The notes under the pieces are model-generated. The model was not told where the DNA came from. It was given only the letters and a program-made list of their open reading frames with translations, and did no database searches. From the NCBI RefSeq assembly GCF_012844305.1, contig NZ_JABANE010000004.1, positions 92,116-156,115 on the forward strand: 64,000 bases of DNA, written 5' to 3'. A program made the translations under genes and the position numbers. The DNA comes from Flammeovirga aprica JL-4. GTDB lineage: Bacteria > Bacteroidota > Bacteroidia > Cytophagales > Flammeovirgaceae. Of this stretch, positions 62,781-64,000 are shown piece by piece (position 1 is the first letter of the stretch; each line of letters starts with the position of its first letter).

Positions 62781-63869
62781 ATGAAACTATTGCAATTAAT
62801 TATTGTCTTCCTGGCGATAAATCTAACGACTCATGCACAAACTTTTTTCGTGACAGACATTGTAGATAAAAGTGAGGAAAAACCTCTTACAGATGAGGAA
62901 AAAACGAAAATCAATGCTTTACTGATCAAGGAACTGGAAAAAAGAAAAGGAGATTTTTGTACTCAACTATACAATGGAGAGGAAAGGGAACAGTTTGCCT
63001 CTAGCAAAGGTTTTATGATGGTCAGCTGGGATATGGCACACAGAGGTGGAATGCCTGAAAAAATGGGTTTTGACGTTTATGTAGTAGCTATTTATGCTGA
63101 TGGTTCTTTCTTTTCTGAAAGTGTAATCGTAGAAAACGCAGCGAGGTACATGCAAATGAATATTAGTGATGAAACTACTCCTTTAGAAAAGCAAATTGAA
63201 GATCTTGTAGGTGGAATGGTCAAAGCTTCCGTACAAAGTATCTGTCCTGCTATGGGTGATAATTTTGTACAATTCACACCTGAACTAAACCAAGAAGTAA
63301 TCAATGTAATCAAAAGTGATCAAGTAAATCTCAATGATTTATTGACTGAGGTGAATATGGTGATCATGAACATCCTAAGACAAAATTACAGAAATAAAAA
63401 CATGGGTACTTTTAGTGCCTGCGAATATTTAGCACAGAGTACTCCATCAAGAGGTATCAGCTGTGTACTTCAAAATGTCAGAGAGTTTTTCGGTGATATG
63501 CCTCGTGAGGATGGGATAAAGAGAATGCATAATCTTATCGCAATGAATAACTACTGGATTTACTATAACCTGTATATTCAAAACTATGAAGAAACGGAAG
63601 CCTCGCTTAAAAGAATCAATCGTGAACTGAATATAGCACCTGATTTGGCTCCAGATTATTTTGCTTTGGCGGTGATTTCAAATGCATTAAAAAAAGAAGA
63701 CCTTTCTATTGATGAAGATCTTATCAGCAGAGCAAAAGAAAAAACAAGCTTGACTGATGTTTATAAAAAGGTTCACTTTTACTTATCAGAAATTAAAGTT
63801 ACTTCTCATGATGAGAACTTAATTAATAAAGCTACAAAATTGCAAGACAAATTGAGTAGCGTACAATAA
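62781..63869 (+). CDS. Secreted protein of unknown function
   Basis: 362 residues, signal peptide MKLLQLIIVFLAINLTTHAQ. Not recognised. The mature part is mixed alpha/beta for ~150 residues (FVTDIVDKSEEKPLTDEEKT, GFDVYVVAIYADGSFFSESV), then largely helical (NDLLTEVNMVIMNILRQNYR, NNYWIYYNLYIQNYEETEAS), possibly tetratricopeptide-like near the end. Five Cys in the mature protein. No catalytic motif. It stands alone, divergent from the TonB receptor, and the downstream 130 bases to the window edge hold only a repeat fragment. Confidence 0.75.
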   Translation: MKLLQLIIVFLAINLTTHAQTFFVTDIVDKSEEKPLTDEEKTKINALLIKELEKRKGDFCTQLYNGEEREQFASSKGFMMVSWDMAHRGGMPEKMGFDVYVVAIYADGSFFSESVIVENAARYMQMNISDETTPLEKQIEDLVGGMVKASVQSICPAMGDNFVQFTPELNQEVINVIKSDQVNLNDLLTEVNMVIMNILRQNYRNKNMGTFSACEYLAQSTPSRGISCVLQNVREFFGDMPREDGIKRMHNLIAMNNYWIYYNLYIQNYEETEASLKRINRELNIAPDLAPDYFALAVISNALKKEDLSIDEDLISRAKEKTSLTDVYKKVHFYLSEIKVTSHDENLINKATKLQDKLSSVQ

Positions 63870-64000
63870 GAAGGGGGAAGAGTTAAGAGCTAAGGTGGTT
63901 TGTGTTGTAGTTCGCTAGGACGTTGCAATACTGTCATTCCCTGATATAGGTTGACCGTTTTCAAAGTTAAAATTACATGTTGAAAACTGGAAAAGTACTT
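63868..64000. repeat. Family 2 repeat fragment at right window edge
   Basis: Contains AAGAGTTAAGAGCTAAGGTG and GGTTTGTGTTGTAGTTCGCT, similar to the arms of the repeats at 42470 and 56889, and ends with AAAAGTACTT. Cut off by the window edge. Confidence 0.5.

Overview
This 64 kb window is AT-rich chromosomal DNA of a marine-type, glycan-degrading member of the Bacteroidota. A Cytophagales organism such as Flammeovirga would fit, but no rRNA or marker gene proves it. Support comes from several type IX secretion (T9SS) C-terminal sorting domains, surface lipoproteins with an acidic stretch after the lipobox Cys, many S1 sulfatases, PL8 lyases, DNRLRE/Ig-type modules and general lack of Shine-Dalgarno sites. 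No tRNA, rRNA or CRISPR array was seen.

Layout. (1) 1-4385 (-): two PL8 chondroitinase-ABC-type lyases, the second running off the left edge. (2) 4997-9925 (-): a T9SS-exported lipase-like hydrolase whose 5' part is separated by a frameshift, a small lipoprotein, and a split YeeE/YedE transporter pair. (3) 10215-26216 (-): a class I lanthipeptide-type RiPP locus with a GT-A-like protein, two LanC-like proteins without zinc ligands, a GT-B glycosyltransferase, four tandem precursor cassettes (one broken), split LanB, LanC, a C39-peptidase ABC exporter, a HlyD-type adaptor and a TolC-type protein. (4) 26807-30709 (-): two BspA/DUF285 secreted repeat proteins. (5) 31535-38395 (+): a divergent PL8-like protein and a multidomain lyase-like protein, both with T9SS tails. 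(6) 38668-59785: a glycosaminoglycan (GAG) utilisation region with three sulfatases, a GH88 unsaturated glucuronyl hydrolase, a NagB-type deaminase, a PL8 lyase, two paralogous repeat lipoproteins, a LytTR response regulator and a ROK kinase. (7) 59945-63869: a TonB-dependent receptor and an unknown secreted protein.

How the genes fit together. In the GAG region, secreted PL8 lyases would cut chondroitin/dermatan/hyaluronan into unsaturated disaccharides, sulfatases would remove sulfate, GH88 would split the disaccharide, and the ROK kinase plus NagB-like deaminase would feed the amino sugar into central metabolism. There is no SusC/SusD pair here. In the RiPP locus, LanB (glutamylation half) and its separate elimination half would dehydrate Ser/Thr, LanC would form thioether rings, and the C39 exporter would cut after the Gly-Gly leader and pass the product out with HlyD and TolC. 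The two glycosyltransferase-like and two LanC-like genes upstream suggest an extra, possibly sugar-based, tailoring step.

The strongest unusual signals are a run of ten G inside lanB (possible phase-variable switch), the tandem precursor cassettes with conserved leader and diverged core, the zinc-less LanC-like proteins, a decayed second copy of the PL8 3' end between the repeat lipoproteins, and several families of small palindromic mobile-type repeats in the GAG region.
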